This document shows, piece after piece, positions 45,524 through 58,080 of a stretch of 64,000 bases of DNA. Below the pieces are notes generated by a model. It worked only from the letters and a program-made list of their open reading frames with translations. It had not been told where the DNA came from and did no database searches. The position numbers and the translations under genes were made by a program. The stretch comes from Capitella teleta. Lineage: Eukaryota > Annelida > Polychaeta > Capitellidae. The stretch covers positions 376,342 to 440,341 of the forward strand of contig KB292570.1 in NCBI GenBank assembly GCA_000328365.1, in the 5' to 3' direction. Numbering within the stretch: position 1 is the stretch's first letter; each line of letters starts with the position of its first letter.

Positions 45524-47464
45524 ATTCACTGCAATGTACTCAACTGTATCAAATTATTCATGCACATTATACCGACCGCACTTGCATTATTATTGTGTTC
45601 CATTCAAGTTGGGCATTTTTTATATTTGTACGACATATCGCAATGCTTCAATTAATATCACATTTTTAACCATGCAGCTTGGTGATTATTTTATAAAATA
45701 TGTTGTCGACTTTTGTTGAGTTATTATATGTTCAAGTATTTGCACGTCCAGAGGCGGCCGGCTATTCACACAGATTCTCAGGCTCATGCTCAAGACTAAT
45801 ATAAGTCTAATACTTTATTCGTAAGACCACTCTTGAGTGTAATTTCTTAGAATTGGTTTTCAACTCTTAGAATCGATTCTCAAATCTGAGAATGTCATGT
45901 TATATAAACAGGTCTTAACTCTTCCCATTGGGAACTAACTCTCACGAGTTGAGAATTGAGAGTTTTAACTCTGATGGAAGTCCTATGGAGGACTCCGAGT
46001 TCAGTTCAGAGCAACAAAACAGTAATATTAAAGAACACCTCCTTTCAATGCACCATTTTTATTTATTGATTAAATATCTTCATAAACCATTTATGATAAC
46101 ATTCAAGTACATGCATACTGAATGGCCATTTTAATTGTTCTGAATAAAATAACAAGTGAAGGTCGAAAAACGTGAAATCATAACGTACGCTCTCAGGATG
46201 CTCCCAAAACGTCACTGTCTCAAGTAATCTCGTTATCTCCTATTGCTATAAGGACGGCTACAGAGTGCATTAAGGTTTTAAGCAATTGAGAGAACCGAAC
46301 GAAGATTGAAATCGTTGATTTCTCCACAAAATCGGTAGAAATTGATCGTAATACACGTAATTCGTTATTTACACGTAGATTAAACAAATTATGAGTTTTA
46401 TACGTATTTCTGCTTTAATGTCACGGAAACAAAAGTCGAAGCAACAGTCTCATCAGTCGTCGATCAGTCTCAGCCCTGGGATGAACTCTGGCTAAAAGTA
46501 AATGACCTACTTAGGAATTGGCTTAGCTAAGAGGTAACTTTGTGAAAACCGCCCCTGGCTAAAAATTGACTCTCAGACTTAAGCCTGGGAATCCCAGTTC
46601 ATGTAATAAATTCGATATATTGCAAAGATAGGCTACTTGTATTGCGCCTGTTTTGGGCCCATTACAGAGCCTCAGCTGACGATTTGATCGCATAAGCCCA
46701 ATCAGCACAGATGCCACCTAAGAATTCCCATTCAACTGTTGTTATCGCACAATACCAACAACTTCTTGAGTTGAGCAACTTTATTTCTGAGTGTTTCATT
46801 ATCCAATATTAAAACACCAGCGCAAGACAAATGGAGAAACATATCCCCTGTGAGGTGAAAAAAAAAAAAGAGGAAAATATTATGAAAATAACACAATAAC
46901 TTGAACAGTCTGAATTAAACAAATGCATTGAACATCTTTGGTGGTTTCATTGCTGAAAGATCAAAACAAAAAAAATCTCTTTGGAAAAAAAGCATCGAGG
47001 AAAATCTCATTTTCTCAGAAGAATAATATTAGAATATTAAAACATTTGGGTAAAATGAACACATGAATATATTATCACAAATTGTGTGAAATAATTTGCA
47101 AAAAATATTCAAAAATATGAACACACTGGATGTATCTCCACGTAGCCATTTAGCCAACAACCCCCGCCCCTCCCCCCAAAAAAAGAAAAAAAAAACACCC
47201 TGAAAGAGTATCAAAAACATTGGTAATCTGTTCAAATATTGAATAAAAAATTAAAAGTAATAAGATCCCAGTACATGTATTTGATATATAATTATATGCA
47301 TTATATAATAATAAAATACAACAAAATGTGTGATGCCAGTCAGCCAATAACACCATGTAAATAAACTACAATTACTGGTAAATATTACCAGGCATTGTCA
47401 TCGTATTACCCTTCTTCCTTTACTTGTATAAGAGCGATAAATCTAAATTTGACATTAAAATTGT
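45524..47464. other. Intergenic stretch between convergent genes
   Basis: The 7TM gene (plus) and zinc-finger gene (minus) converge on this region, so it contains both 3' UTRs. I see A-runs near 46858-46869 and 47177-47193 but no other feature. Confidence 0.55.
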
Positions 47465-48799
47465 TCAAGAATAGGGCTTCTGCTGTAGCTGCTGTTTCCG
47501 ATGCCTGAAGTTCATGTGGCAGTTGAGCGCAGATCTGCTCTTGAATTGCTGTTCACACAAAGTGCACGAGTAGCGCTGCCTGCCAGTTGACGAGGTTTTG
47601 CTCATTTCACTGTTGTTGTTGTGAGTCTCTTGTATGTGCACCTCGAGCGCTTGCTTACTGGAGAACGTCTTGGCGCACAGCTTGCACTGACACTTACACA
47701 TAGTCACATGGTGGCTATACACTTTGAGGTCAGAAAAAGTCTTCCGACAAATGCGGCATCTGTACGTGACTCCGCCCTGCATGTCGCGATTGTGGTTGCT
47801 GTCGCTGTCCGAGTCAGCGGGGGTCAGCGCTGGGGCTGGGGGCGGAGTCTGCGTCGTGTCCTCGGTGATGTCGTGTTGCCACGGAGACACTCCCTGCTGG
47901 CTGCCTGTCATGTCGCTCTCGTAGTCAGTGGAGGGCTGCTGCGCCCGTGAACTCTCGGTGGCGGACATTTCGTTGTGAGTCTCGTCGGTGGTGCGTTCGT
48001 CCTCAGGAAGGTGTGATGTCTCCGCGGTTGTGTTGCCATTCTGAGCGTAGCCGCTGTCGTTGTTGGTGCTGCAATCTGCGGCTGCCTCCAGGGGGTGGGG
48101 CGGCCCCATGAAGAAGTTACCCTGAGGGGCGTTGAACGCTTCCTGACTCATCATCTCCTGCATATTAGGAGGTGCTCCTCCACCACCTCCTCCTCCTCCT
48201 TTCAGCTCTTGCGGAGTATTCCTCAGGTCGGGGGTCACTGGTGTTTGGATGTATCCCATGAAGCGGTAAGGGTCAGCCATGGGAGGGGGAGGGGGGCCGG
48301 GAGGGAGGTTGTTGCCACACATATCGAGGAACATGGGACTGGCGAAGGGATTGGGCGTCATCTGGGGTACGTGGCATGACCGTGGCGTTTGCGGTGCCTG
48401 GGGGACGGGAGGGGCCTGCTGCAGCATGGAGGAGCCATGTGCGCTGGAGGCTGTGTTACGCGTTGATGTGTCCCCACTGCTGTTGCTGTGGATGACTTTG
48501 GTGTAGTGAGAGGTGTTGGAAACCACAGATGTCGCTTTGTAGCTCTCCTTGCCGCTCGGGTTGCCATGATGATCGCTGACTTGGATGTCGACCAGTGAGT
48601 CCGTGGGAGGAGGCGCGTTGCTCTTCACGCAGTGTTCGTTCAGCAGCATGGACACCACATCTTGGTCATCCGCACGGATGTGGATGGAGCCGTAAATGTC
48701 CAGGTGACGATCAAAGTGGACGTTCACCTCACAGAAGGTCAGCAGCAGTTTCTTCACCAGTTCACTCAGATTGGAGCATAAAACTGGATTGCTGTTCAT
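47465..48799 (-). CDS. C2H2 zinc-finger protein, 444 aa
   Basis: A single long minus-strand frame starts at ATG 48799, just after an acceptor (TTTCTGCAG, exon start 48829), so there is at least one upstream untranslated exon. Residues 1-60 (LVKKLLLTFCEVNVHFDRHLD) form an apparently folded N-terminal segment I do not recognise. Residues ~60-345 are Pro/Ser/Thr/Gln-rich with a Gly run and acidic patches, likely disordered and regulatory. Three fingers close the protein: CRICRKTF with ...HHVTMC (C2HC-like), CKLCAKTF with HIQETH, and CTLCEQQF with HMNFRH. Probably a nuclear DNA-binding regulator. The first finger's last ligand is cysteine, and the linkers are not the TGEKP type, so it is not a KZNF-like array. 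No KRAB, BTB or SCAN domain. Not recognised as a named gene. Confidence 0.85.
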   Translation of the reverse strand: MNSNPVLCSNLSELVKKLLLTFCEVNVHFDRHLDIYGSIHIRADDQDVVSMLLNEHCVKSNAPPPTDSLVDIQVSDHHGNPSGKESYKATSVVSNTSHYTKVIHSNSSGDTSTRNTASSAHGSSMLQQAPPVPQAPQTPRSCHVPQMTPNPFASPMFLDMCGNNLPPGPPPPPMADPYRFMGYIQTPVTPDLRNTPQELKGGGGGGGGAPPNMQEMMSQEAFNAPQGNFFMGPPHPLEAAADCSTNNDSGYAQNGNTTAETSHLPEDERTTDETHNEMSATESSRAQQPSTDYESDMTGSQQGVSPWQHDITEDTTQTPPPAPALTPADSDSDSNHNRDMQGGVTYRCRICRKTFSDLKVYSHHVTMCKCQCKLCAKTFSSKQALEVHIQETHNNNSEMSKTSSTGRQRYSCTLCEQQFKSRSALNCHMNFRHRKQQLQQKPYS

Positions 48800-49464
48800 G
48801 ATGGTGCAACGTCACACGTCTGTCATCCTCTGCAGAAAGAGAGATCTCATTATCATTCATCATAGATAAAATGGAAGCAATATGCAGTGAAATGGCAGCA
48901 TATGTGCACATTTTGTTGTTGTTTTGGTAACCTATATTATGGTACATAGTGTCCTTATAATCCATAAATGATAAAAAATAACGTGTCAATCATTGATCAA
49001 AAATTCCAATTCAATCTATATAACAAAGCTAGAGCTGGGCAAATAGTGCTTCAATTCAACACGGATAGTCAACAACGCGTGGATACGTCACTTTGCGACT
49101 GAAGAGATTCAAGGGTATAGAATTTTGTTTACTTTAAAGTTTAAACAAAGGCAGAATTAGTGCATTGTTGACATTGTGGGGGTGTTATCAATTAGTTATC
49201 ATTGTAATTGACATCGCTTAGCTTCAGTGAGCAGCGTTTGTGGGCGGAATAGCTGGGTGCTACGCTTCAATTTTACACTATATAACGAATAGTACTGAAC
49301 ACACCCAATATCCGACGGATCACGGATATTCGCCCAGCCCTGAACAAAGCAATTACCTTATTATTCTTATATCATGGAGAGACTTCCGTTTCATCACTCT
49401 CATCATTTTCATGCCAATGGTTTTATTTTACTCATGGCTATCATTAAGTGATTAACTCCTTACG

Positions 49465-49665
49465 TTAAAGAGGACCTCTGATCGTTTTAAACTAGTAATG
49501 AATGATAGAGAATGCATCCCAAAAGATAAATACGCCTTTTGACTAACATATTTTTAGACAATACGCTTAATACGCTTGTTGAGGGCTAATTTCTTGATAC
49601 ATAGAATTTGAGAGGTTCAAAATCTCCCGTTCGATTTCAGACTGGTGACTGACAAAAGTAATTCT
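49465..49665 (+). mobile_element. Partial MITE related to the element at 57639-58080
   Basis: It begins TTAAAGAGGACCTCTG and stays alignable for about 200 bases with the left part of the element at 57639-58080 (shared block AAATACGCCTTTTGACT, then ATATTTTTAGACAATACGC). The right terminal inverted repeat is not found nearby, so this copy is truncated. Confidence 0.75.
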
Positions 49666-50102
49666 GGAGGGCTTAAACATCTAGAGGGCTTAAACACAAG
49701 GATTTGTCAGATAATATGCATATATTTATCATGCAATCGGGTGATTGTGGAGTTTCGCAGTCAGTATACAGCAAAAGTAGTGGTTTACCGTCGGGTGAGG
49801 TCTACGTACCTCACCCGATATATCTGTGCTACCTCCAAGTATAACCTTCAGTCAGGCCATTTCTCAGCACTCTCTGAACACTGTCACTCTCAGTGACTCA
49901 CTTGAGATAATGAGAACACAAGAGACTTGGAAGAGTAGAAGTAATAAGAGTCACTCACTCAGAGTGGGAGTCAACAGGAGTGCTAAAGACAGATGAAGTC
50001 AGGGAGTGATAAACACAGCCACTAGTGATCTGTATCAATGTGAATACACCCAAGGGGACCTCAATCCAGCAATAAGCAATTTTCGAATAAATTGTTGAGA
50101 TC

Positions 50103-50430
50103 AGGAGGTCAGGGGCCTGTTTTTCTTCCAGCTTCAACTTGGACCGTGACGTCGGAACCGGATAAAGGTTTGGACCAGAGATGCGTTGCATGAAAAGCGC
50201 TCCACGAAACTTTGGACGATGTCTCGTCCACTTGTCATGTGACATGTCTACATATATTTCTTGCGTGCATAACAAGTTAACAACTTAAGCTTGCGAGATT
50301 TGAGTTGAGCCTGAAGCTGTTGCAGGTTCTCGGTTCTGACCTCCTTATCCAAGGACCAGAACGAGGTTTGGACTGTGATATCACGGTCCAGGTTGAAGTT
50401 GAATGAAAAACAGGCCCCAGGTAGATCAAA
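50103..50430. mobile_element. Element with imperfect ~60-bp inverted ends (MITE-like)
   Basis: The left end (GGCCTGTTTTTCTTCCAGC, then ACTTGGACCGTGACG) is repeated in inverted, diverged form at the right end near 50370-50422. No open frame of note. Probably an old non-autonomous DNA transposon; the boundaries are approximate. Confidence 0.5.
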
Positions 50431-51282
50431 CAACCAGTGACCTGGTGACACTTGTCTTCAAATATCATGATATCTGTCATCGTCGGATACACCAATTATC
50501 GCTCAACTAGTCCGAAGCCAATTTTCACGTTGCAATCCTGAAATCAACTTAACCCACCCTCGGATATATTCGACCTATAAACCTGGAACATAAGGATTAC
50601 AGTTTTACTTACATGTTTCGTTGATAATGTTTACACGGAATCCACATATTTTTAAAGTTATTAACCTCACGCGAAAGCAAGCGGAAGTTGTCATAAGTGT
50701 TCATAAGGGCGCTTTCGATTAGTTCCTGTAGACATGACGGCTGAAACGAAAATAAAAATACATAAAGCAAGGTTAATTTTCCTTCTTTCTTCTCTCGTTA
50801 TTATAGAATTGTGTTGTTTTTGTTGCACTGTTTCCATTGTTTCACTGTAACATACATTGTCAATAAGATACAAATAAATATACATTATTAGCTGCGTCTT
50901 TCATTGATTGGAAGTTGGGGGCTCTTGTAATAGGTCTTTTTCCATGTAAGGTGCAAACATAATTTAATAAATGAATTTTAGTCATTCATTTGTAATTATT
51001 ATGACGACACACACTTGCATTAATAGAAACTAAGTAGCTGAATTCAAACATGATATATACAGCACTGTAAGTTTATATACAAGGAGTCATCAAAAGTCAC
51101 CTATTATATAGGCTACCACGATTTTAAAACAAAACAACACTTATGTCTTGAATGAATAAATAAATTGTTTTATTTGTTTATCAAAATATATATAAAACAG
51201 ATTGGGATGAGACGGCATAAAGCTCCCATTTATTTAGCGTACAAGAGTGATTGCCAACAGTAGTAGGAAATAACAATAGCAA

Positions 51283-51503
<221 letters not shown>

Positions 51504-52329
51504 TATAGGGAATATAAAAGAATATAAGGTCATAAAAAAGGAATTATGAGAGGGGAAAACTTATAGAAACATGAGAGGGAAAGTTAGGAGGTTTTGTCTT
51601 CTTTCAAACTTGATTGGACTAATCAAAATTTATGGAGGCGTTTTTTGAAAATGAAAACGATTCACAACTTCAAAATCGAGAAATTTCTGGAATTTTCTTG
51701 GCTTCGTGGCACGTACTGAGCGTTGTCATCTCGAAGCAACAAAGTTATCACAAAAGGTATCCAAATCAAATGAAAGCATCTTTTTTCTTCCGGGATCCTC
51801 CTGTGTACTCCACTTAATTGGCTAAGGGTGCCCTCCAGAAAAAATTATTGGAGATTTGGCACGGTTATGGAAAGCTGTCCAAATTGTTGGTCCACTACTG
51901 CCGGATTGAAATCCGGACTAGACACACGTCTCGATCAGGATACAATTCATGTCTATGCCTTTGCACCTCTCATTTTGCACGTAAAACTCAAAACAGGCCC
52001 CATCGATGAATGCAAGATTCTGCCATTGGGCATCCTGGATTCGCAGATAGGTTCTGGTCCAGTTGAAGCGAGCATCCTGGTGTCTGTTGGTGAGCTGGGG
52101 CTTTCAAACATACCTCCTGGCTCGCAGACCAGCCTGGATTAGTGTGCCATGTTGACAAATGTCCGGGAAACCCGAATTTCCGTGGTTTTCTGCCATCAAG
52201 CTCGAAGGATGCTCGTTGTTGACGTTCTGTTGTACTCACAAAGACGGATAAAGAAAATTGGGACACGCCACACTGTACTGAGAGTTTAGAAGAGGAGCTG
52301 TTCTCGATGGTAACATGCTATTTTAGATG

Positions 52330-53335
52330 GGGTGGATAATTTTGAATGGAGAAGAGTGATATATATGCCCCAAAACCCGCATCTTTCTAATTTTGAGAAT
52401 ATAATTTGATAGTTTATGCAGTCAAATGTTTTAGAGAGGTCAAGAAAGAACCCGTGGATATATAATTGTTATTCTCATTTTCTGTTGTGATGAGATGTAC
52501 TATACCTGAGTTAAAGCTGCGACTGTGCTGTAATTTTTGCGAAAATCATATTGATATGTTGATGTTTGTTGATGAAGTTGATTATTCTTTGGTAAATTAT
52601 ATTTTCAAAAGCTTTGAACAAGAAGGGTAGGGTGGAAATGGGTCTGTAATTAGCTATAAGGTACTTGTCACCTGATTTGAATACTGGGGTGATTTTGGAT
52701 ACTTTTGATGGAAATGTTGAATGCATTTGTTAAACAATTGAGTAATGTGGCGGCGAAAGGTTATTGCATGGTAGCGTAGCGGTTGTTTTTCGGTGGTTGT
52801 TTTTATTACCATGGTGTGGGGAGAGCTGAGAATGTCTTTCAGCGGGTCGAGATTTGTATTGGGAATGCTCATGTCGATTTGGGAAGCAATCAATGCTGAC
52901 AAAACATGTGTCGATCGAAGGCTTCCGCTTGTTCTTGTCTATTGCTGATGGCTTCACCAGAGTTGAGTGATACAAGGTCTGGCGGATCGTGGACACTGGG
53001 AGTTCTTTGTTTTGTTGAGCGTGTCTGATTATTTGCCATGTTTTGCAGAGGTTATTCGATCTTGTTGTCAGAAAATAGTTTATCATAGTAGACATTTTCA
53101 CTTATTCTTAGTAGGGAAGTTAGTTTGTTTTTATATTGTTTGCGAATTGTTTTGTTGATTTCAGAGCTATGTTTGAAATACTTGGTGTAGAGTTTGTTCT
53201 TGTGACGAATGCTGATTTTCTGTGCCTGTGACAGCCCTGGTTTGCGGTTTTTATACTTCTGAGGCTGATATGAATTTTTTAAACAAGTTTCAAAAGTGTG
53301 GCGGATTGTTAAATGCAAAGATGTAAATATGACTA
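52330..53335 (-). mobile_element. Internal fragment of a CR1/Jockey-like LINE (pre-RT and RT start)
   Basis: Read on the minus strand, several frames give the region upstream of reverse transcriptase (KKPGLSQAQK-like, YKNKLTSLLRISENVYY). They then give RT motifs KVSKITPVFKSGD, YRPISTLPF and FLDLSKTFDCINYQ. The reading frame is broken by stops and frame changes, so the copy is dead. The endonuclease and the RT catalytic YADD part are not present here. The 5' limit near 53335 and the 3' limit near 52330 are approximate. Confidence 0.8.
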
Positions 53336-53889
53336 AATCGCTCAAAGCAGTTTTGGCCGGTGCACATGTACCACCGGCCCTCGAGCCTCGTTCTGAATTC
53401 AAATGACGTCACAGCGCCTGGTTCCGCATCGTAGCAACGAGAGTGTGGAACAAGTTTGTCGTTCGGAATTGTGGCAACTCATATGAAGAGCAGATACGAA
53501 TCACAATTTTCACAGTTGCAGAGGTCGTTCAAACGCAGTTATCATTAATATGGGGCATCTCGTTTGGGACACACATCGAATGGAAATGCTTGGATTAGTG
53601 GACTTCGACAAATAAATTATTTTTATGTAAGTGTTTATTATCTGTTAAATTAATTTATTATAATTAGTATTTTTTACTAGACCCATTGTGCTGGCTTTCA
53701 TCTGTTACTGACATTGCATTACCGTCATCAATCATGTTCTTTTGATTGCATATGTTACAGTGCTAGCATTATTTTTATATCATAACCGTATTTCTTGTTC
53801 ATTGATTGAGTTCATCATCACATATTGAATCATATATTTTATCGTTTTGAGTTTTGTGAAGATACCCAGTTAGAGGACTTTTATGAGTT

Positions 53890-54438
<549 letters not shown>

Positions 54439-54488
54439 NNNNNNNNNNNNNNNNNNNNNNNNNNNNNNNNNNNNNNNNNNNNNNNNNN

Positions 54489-54853
54489 AGATGTAACAAC
54501 TGCTAATCAAATTTGCTCGCAGGCATGGTTCATTTTTCACTGGTCTCCGGCGCTACTGAAAAGAAGTACCGGCACACACCGATGACAGGTGGTATCTCAT
54601 TGACTGCTATTTATAGTAACATTAAGTCAACAGGTCGTATTCAGCAAATACTGTGAATTCATTTTCACTCGCCTCGCCTTATGAGCCATGTTGGGAATTC
54701 CGAGTGACGTCATGTGAAATCAAGTGAAATGCATGTACAAAAATAGGGGTGCGTTTTCATCGGTGTGTGCCGGTACTTCTTTTCAGTAGCGCCGGAGACC
54801 AGTGAAGAATGAACCATGCCTGCGAGCAAATTTGATTAGCAGTTGTTACATCT
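54489..54853. repeat. Long inverted repeat (~97-bp arms, 172-bp spacer) beside an assembly gap
   Basis: The left arm 54489-54584 and right arm 54757-54853 are near-perfect inverted copies (AGATGTAACAACTGC... pairing with ...GCAGTTGTTACATCT). The left arm starts at the first base after a 50-N gap, so the repeat may be longer. The spacer has no frame. Either a foldback/MITE element or an assembly join of two inverted copies. Confidence 0.85.
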
Positions 54854-55596
54854 CAGGCTATTTGAAACGACCCAATATGCTATAATATCATTACATGTAT
54901 GCTTGTATGTCGATAATGATAACTACATCTATAGTTACAGAATGAAGGAAAGGATTTATTCAAAATGATTAGTATAATTACAAAATAATACATATTTGTC
55001 ATTCACACGATTAATTACTATGTGATGACTAATGAGCACAGGCTACAGCATAGATAACAAGGGGTCGATAACATCTGCACGGGCACACCCGAAATCGAAA
55101 AACAGAAATCGAAATCATCACTTCTTTATCGTCACCCTGCTCTGGCCACCCCCGGAAAGAAACGGGAAGGTAGACGAACCACACGTCCCGAAATAGTGGT
55201 TGTCACTTGTCAGTCTTGTCACTGGTTGCCTCACAGAAAGGTTAACACGCTTCACCCAATCTACTGACACCGTGTTGGTGATAGTAATAGTAATAGTGAG
55301 TGTTTGTTATGTGATTAAATCAATAGTTAACACAGAAACCTGAACCATTTAATCAGATTCATCTTTTTTTTCATGATACAGTAACTCGAGGTAATTTAGC
55401 TTACTAAGGGGAATAAGTTAATAATATTATCTTTTAGGGACGAAATAAAAACTTCATTTCAGCGTAGTGAGCGTACCTTGTCTGCGATCTAAAGTTCTAA
55501 ACTTAAATATAGTTTTACTTTGATTTGTCAATTTTATCGCAGCCCAATACGCAGAATTGGAGCAACAGATTTGGATAAAAGTAATCATCGGTTAGT

Positions 55597-56660
55597 TTCA
55601 TTTCATTTCATTTATTACATTTAAAACGCATTTTCAGCAATATCAAAGAACATTCAAATGCGCTGTACAAACAGAGGTGAAAAGGAAAATCATTAAATAC
55701 TAGAAAATGCAATGTTAAAATAGTAAGTCTTAAGTTGGGCTTTAAAAGCCTCAAGCGATTCCTGGTTCTGTAGGTTGGAAGGTAATCGGTTCCAAAGGAT
55801 GGGTGCTTGATGGGCGAATGTTCGGTAGCCATACGATTGAAGATGAAATTTAGGTACAGACAACAATGTGAAGTTTGATGGTCGAAGGGAGCGAGCAGGT
55901 GTATAAACATTGATGAGGGAGCAGATATATGGTGGTGCTAAGCCACGCAGAGCTTTAAAAGTAATGACATTAATTTTGAACATTATTCTAAACTTAATGG
56001 GTAGCCAATGTAGTTCTTTCAGCAGAGGGAGTGATGGCGAATGTCTATCTGCACATTTCACTAGGCGGGCTACACAGTTCTGTATGTGCTGGAGTCTGTC
56101 GATCAGGTAAGATGGAGATCCTGCTAGCAAAGCGTTACAGTAGTCAATGTAGCTCATAACATTGGCGTGAACAAGTTGTCGAGCGGCGTCTTCAGTGATG
56201 AAATTTCGGATCTTACGAATCATGTGGAGATGGAAGAATGACTTTTGGCAGATGCTTCTCACTTGATCGGCCATGCTTAACTTGTTATCGAGCATGACTC
56301 TAAGATTCCTGACTGATGCACTAGATGTGATTGTTTCTCCGATGATGTTGAACGAAGAGGGTGCAATCTCAGTCAGCGAGGGTTTCGTGATGACAAGTAC
56401 ATCGGGTTTCTCTTCATTGACTTTGAGAAAGTTGCTGCATTCCTGGATGCTTTCTTTCACTGAAGACACTGATGTTGGCGAGCAAACGTTGACTGCAATG
56501 TACAGCTGGGTGTCATCAGCGTAAAGGTGGTGGTTCATGCCACAGTTCGAGATGATGTTGTTGAGAGGGCGGGTGTACATCGTGAAGAGGATGGGCCCCA
56601 ACACGGAGCCTTGTGGAACTCCGTACACAAGATTCTTTGTATCCGATTGTCTGTTTAGTG
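55597..56660 (-). mobile_element. CR1/L2-like LINE, 3' half with intact RT/C-terminal frame
   Basis: A 311-codon minus-strand frame (56628-55693) starts at the RT motif [11 protein letters not shown]. It contains the catalytic YADDTQLY motif and continues through the thumb and C-terminal region ([40 protein letters not shown]). It ends in a stop, a short 3' UTR with AATAAA, and a TGAAA microrepeat. Everything before the YGVPQGS block, including the endonuclease and RT motifs 1-3, is missing, so it is a 5'-truncated, immobile copy. The long intact frame indicates a fairly recent insertion. The 3' end matches the fragment at 1480-1712. Confidence 0.92.
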
Positions 56661-57638
56661 ACGCACGTTAGTTAAATAAAAAATAAAAAATAAAAAACAG
56701 CTGAATTAATTGCTGTTTAGGGAGTTCATACTAGTAGTTAAAGAAATTCACGAATGAAGCGAAGCCTGAAGCCTGAGGTTTGAACTTTTAGATTGTATGT
56801 AACCAGTAATCTCTTGACGACAAAGGTGCTTTAATCATAATAAATGAAATAGCGCCTATAAATAAAACAATAAATTGCCTGACATAATAAAATAATAAAG
56901 ATAAAATAATAAATTATTTTTAAAGCAAAGTAGCACGGGGAATTTTAAGGAGGGAAAAAAGCCAAAGCGCTGTCTTCTTTTGAAAAAAACAAAAAAAAAA
57001 AAACAAAAAAAAAACAAAAAAAAAACGGAATTCTGAGAATCACCGCTGTGGAGGTCACGTGGGCTCGATAGAGCCCGTTGATTGGCCAGTGACCACTCGG
57101 GGGTCCCGCCGCACACCACGGAGCTCGTTGATTGGCTACGCACATTCCTGTGATGGCAACAATGTCGGTAAACGGAATTATACATGTACTTCCAATTAAT
57201 CTGCTGTATGTTAAAGGAAAGTCAAGCCATCTTCAGCGGTTTGTTGCTCTATCATTTCATTGAGCGTGGTTCGGACGGAGAGAGAGCATTGTATATCCAT
57301 TGCGTGCGATAAAACATCAGAAGTATTAAGCGCAGTTATGTGAGTGTTGTGCTGTCTTGAAATAGGCAACAATATTGAGGGGCATCCGCCAGCTGGACGA
57401 CCAAAACAAGAGTCATAAAATTGTCGTTAACACAGTCATATAAGCACCCTGTGGGTAAATCGGTCCGGTTCTCTTGTTGGTAATAACATCTGCTTGGCAC
57501 TAAAGCTAAAAGTATATGGGTAAATAAAAGCTCTGTTTCGCTTTTCTGTGGTGTGCATAACAGTGCAATATTGTCAAGCTGAAAGTGCACGTAGAAATAT
57601 CACAATAATTACACGAGTTTTCATTTGGCAAGAACCGC

Positions 57639-58080
57639 TTAAAGAGGACCTCTTGATTGTTTTGAACTTGTAACGGATGAAAGAGTATGCATCCCAAAAG
57701 ACAAATACGCCTTTTGACTGACATATTTTTAGACAATACGCTTGCTGTGGGCTAATTCCTAGATGCATCGATTTTGAGAGGTTTAAAAGCTCGCTTACTT
57801 CTTGCGTTCGATTTCATACCGTCCTGACGGCATAAAAGTAATTATCCTATTGTTAATAATGAGAGCCACCGAGTGAGCAGATCTTCCAGCAGTTCTCATA
57901 AAAGAAATCTCGCACTCATCTCGTTTCAAGCTATTCTGCCTGAGCAAGAAATTCGTATTTTAATTTGTCTTGAATATCATTCACAGTTGACCAAATACTT
58001 CAAAAATGGTCTCTCGTCACTCACAAAAGCCCATAGAATCGATCTAAAAGGGCTTCGAAATGAACAGAGGTCCTCTTTAA
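57639..58080. mobile_element. MITE with perfect 15-bp terminal inverted repeats
   Basis: The ends TTAAAGAGGACCTCT (57639-57653) and AGAGGTCCTCTTTAA (58066-58080) are exact inverted complements. If the outer TTAA is a duplicated target, the element is piggyBac-like in target choice with TIR AGAGGACCTCT. A TA target (Tc1/mariner-like) is the alternative. It is 442 bp with no transposase, so non-autonomous. A diverged partial copy is at 49465-49665. Confidence 0.85.

Noticed and set aside
47621-48506. Plus-strand frames overlapping the zinc-finger gene
   Set aside because: Shadow frames of the minus-strand C2H2 protein, whose cysteine/histidine pattern is unambiguous.
51828-52266. Overlapping frames on both strands at 51.8-52.3 kb
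   Set aside because: Neither shows a known domain; the region is surrounded by repeats and is probably an unidentified transposon remnant.
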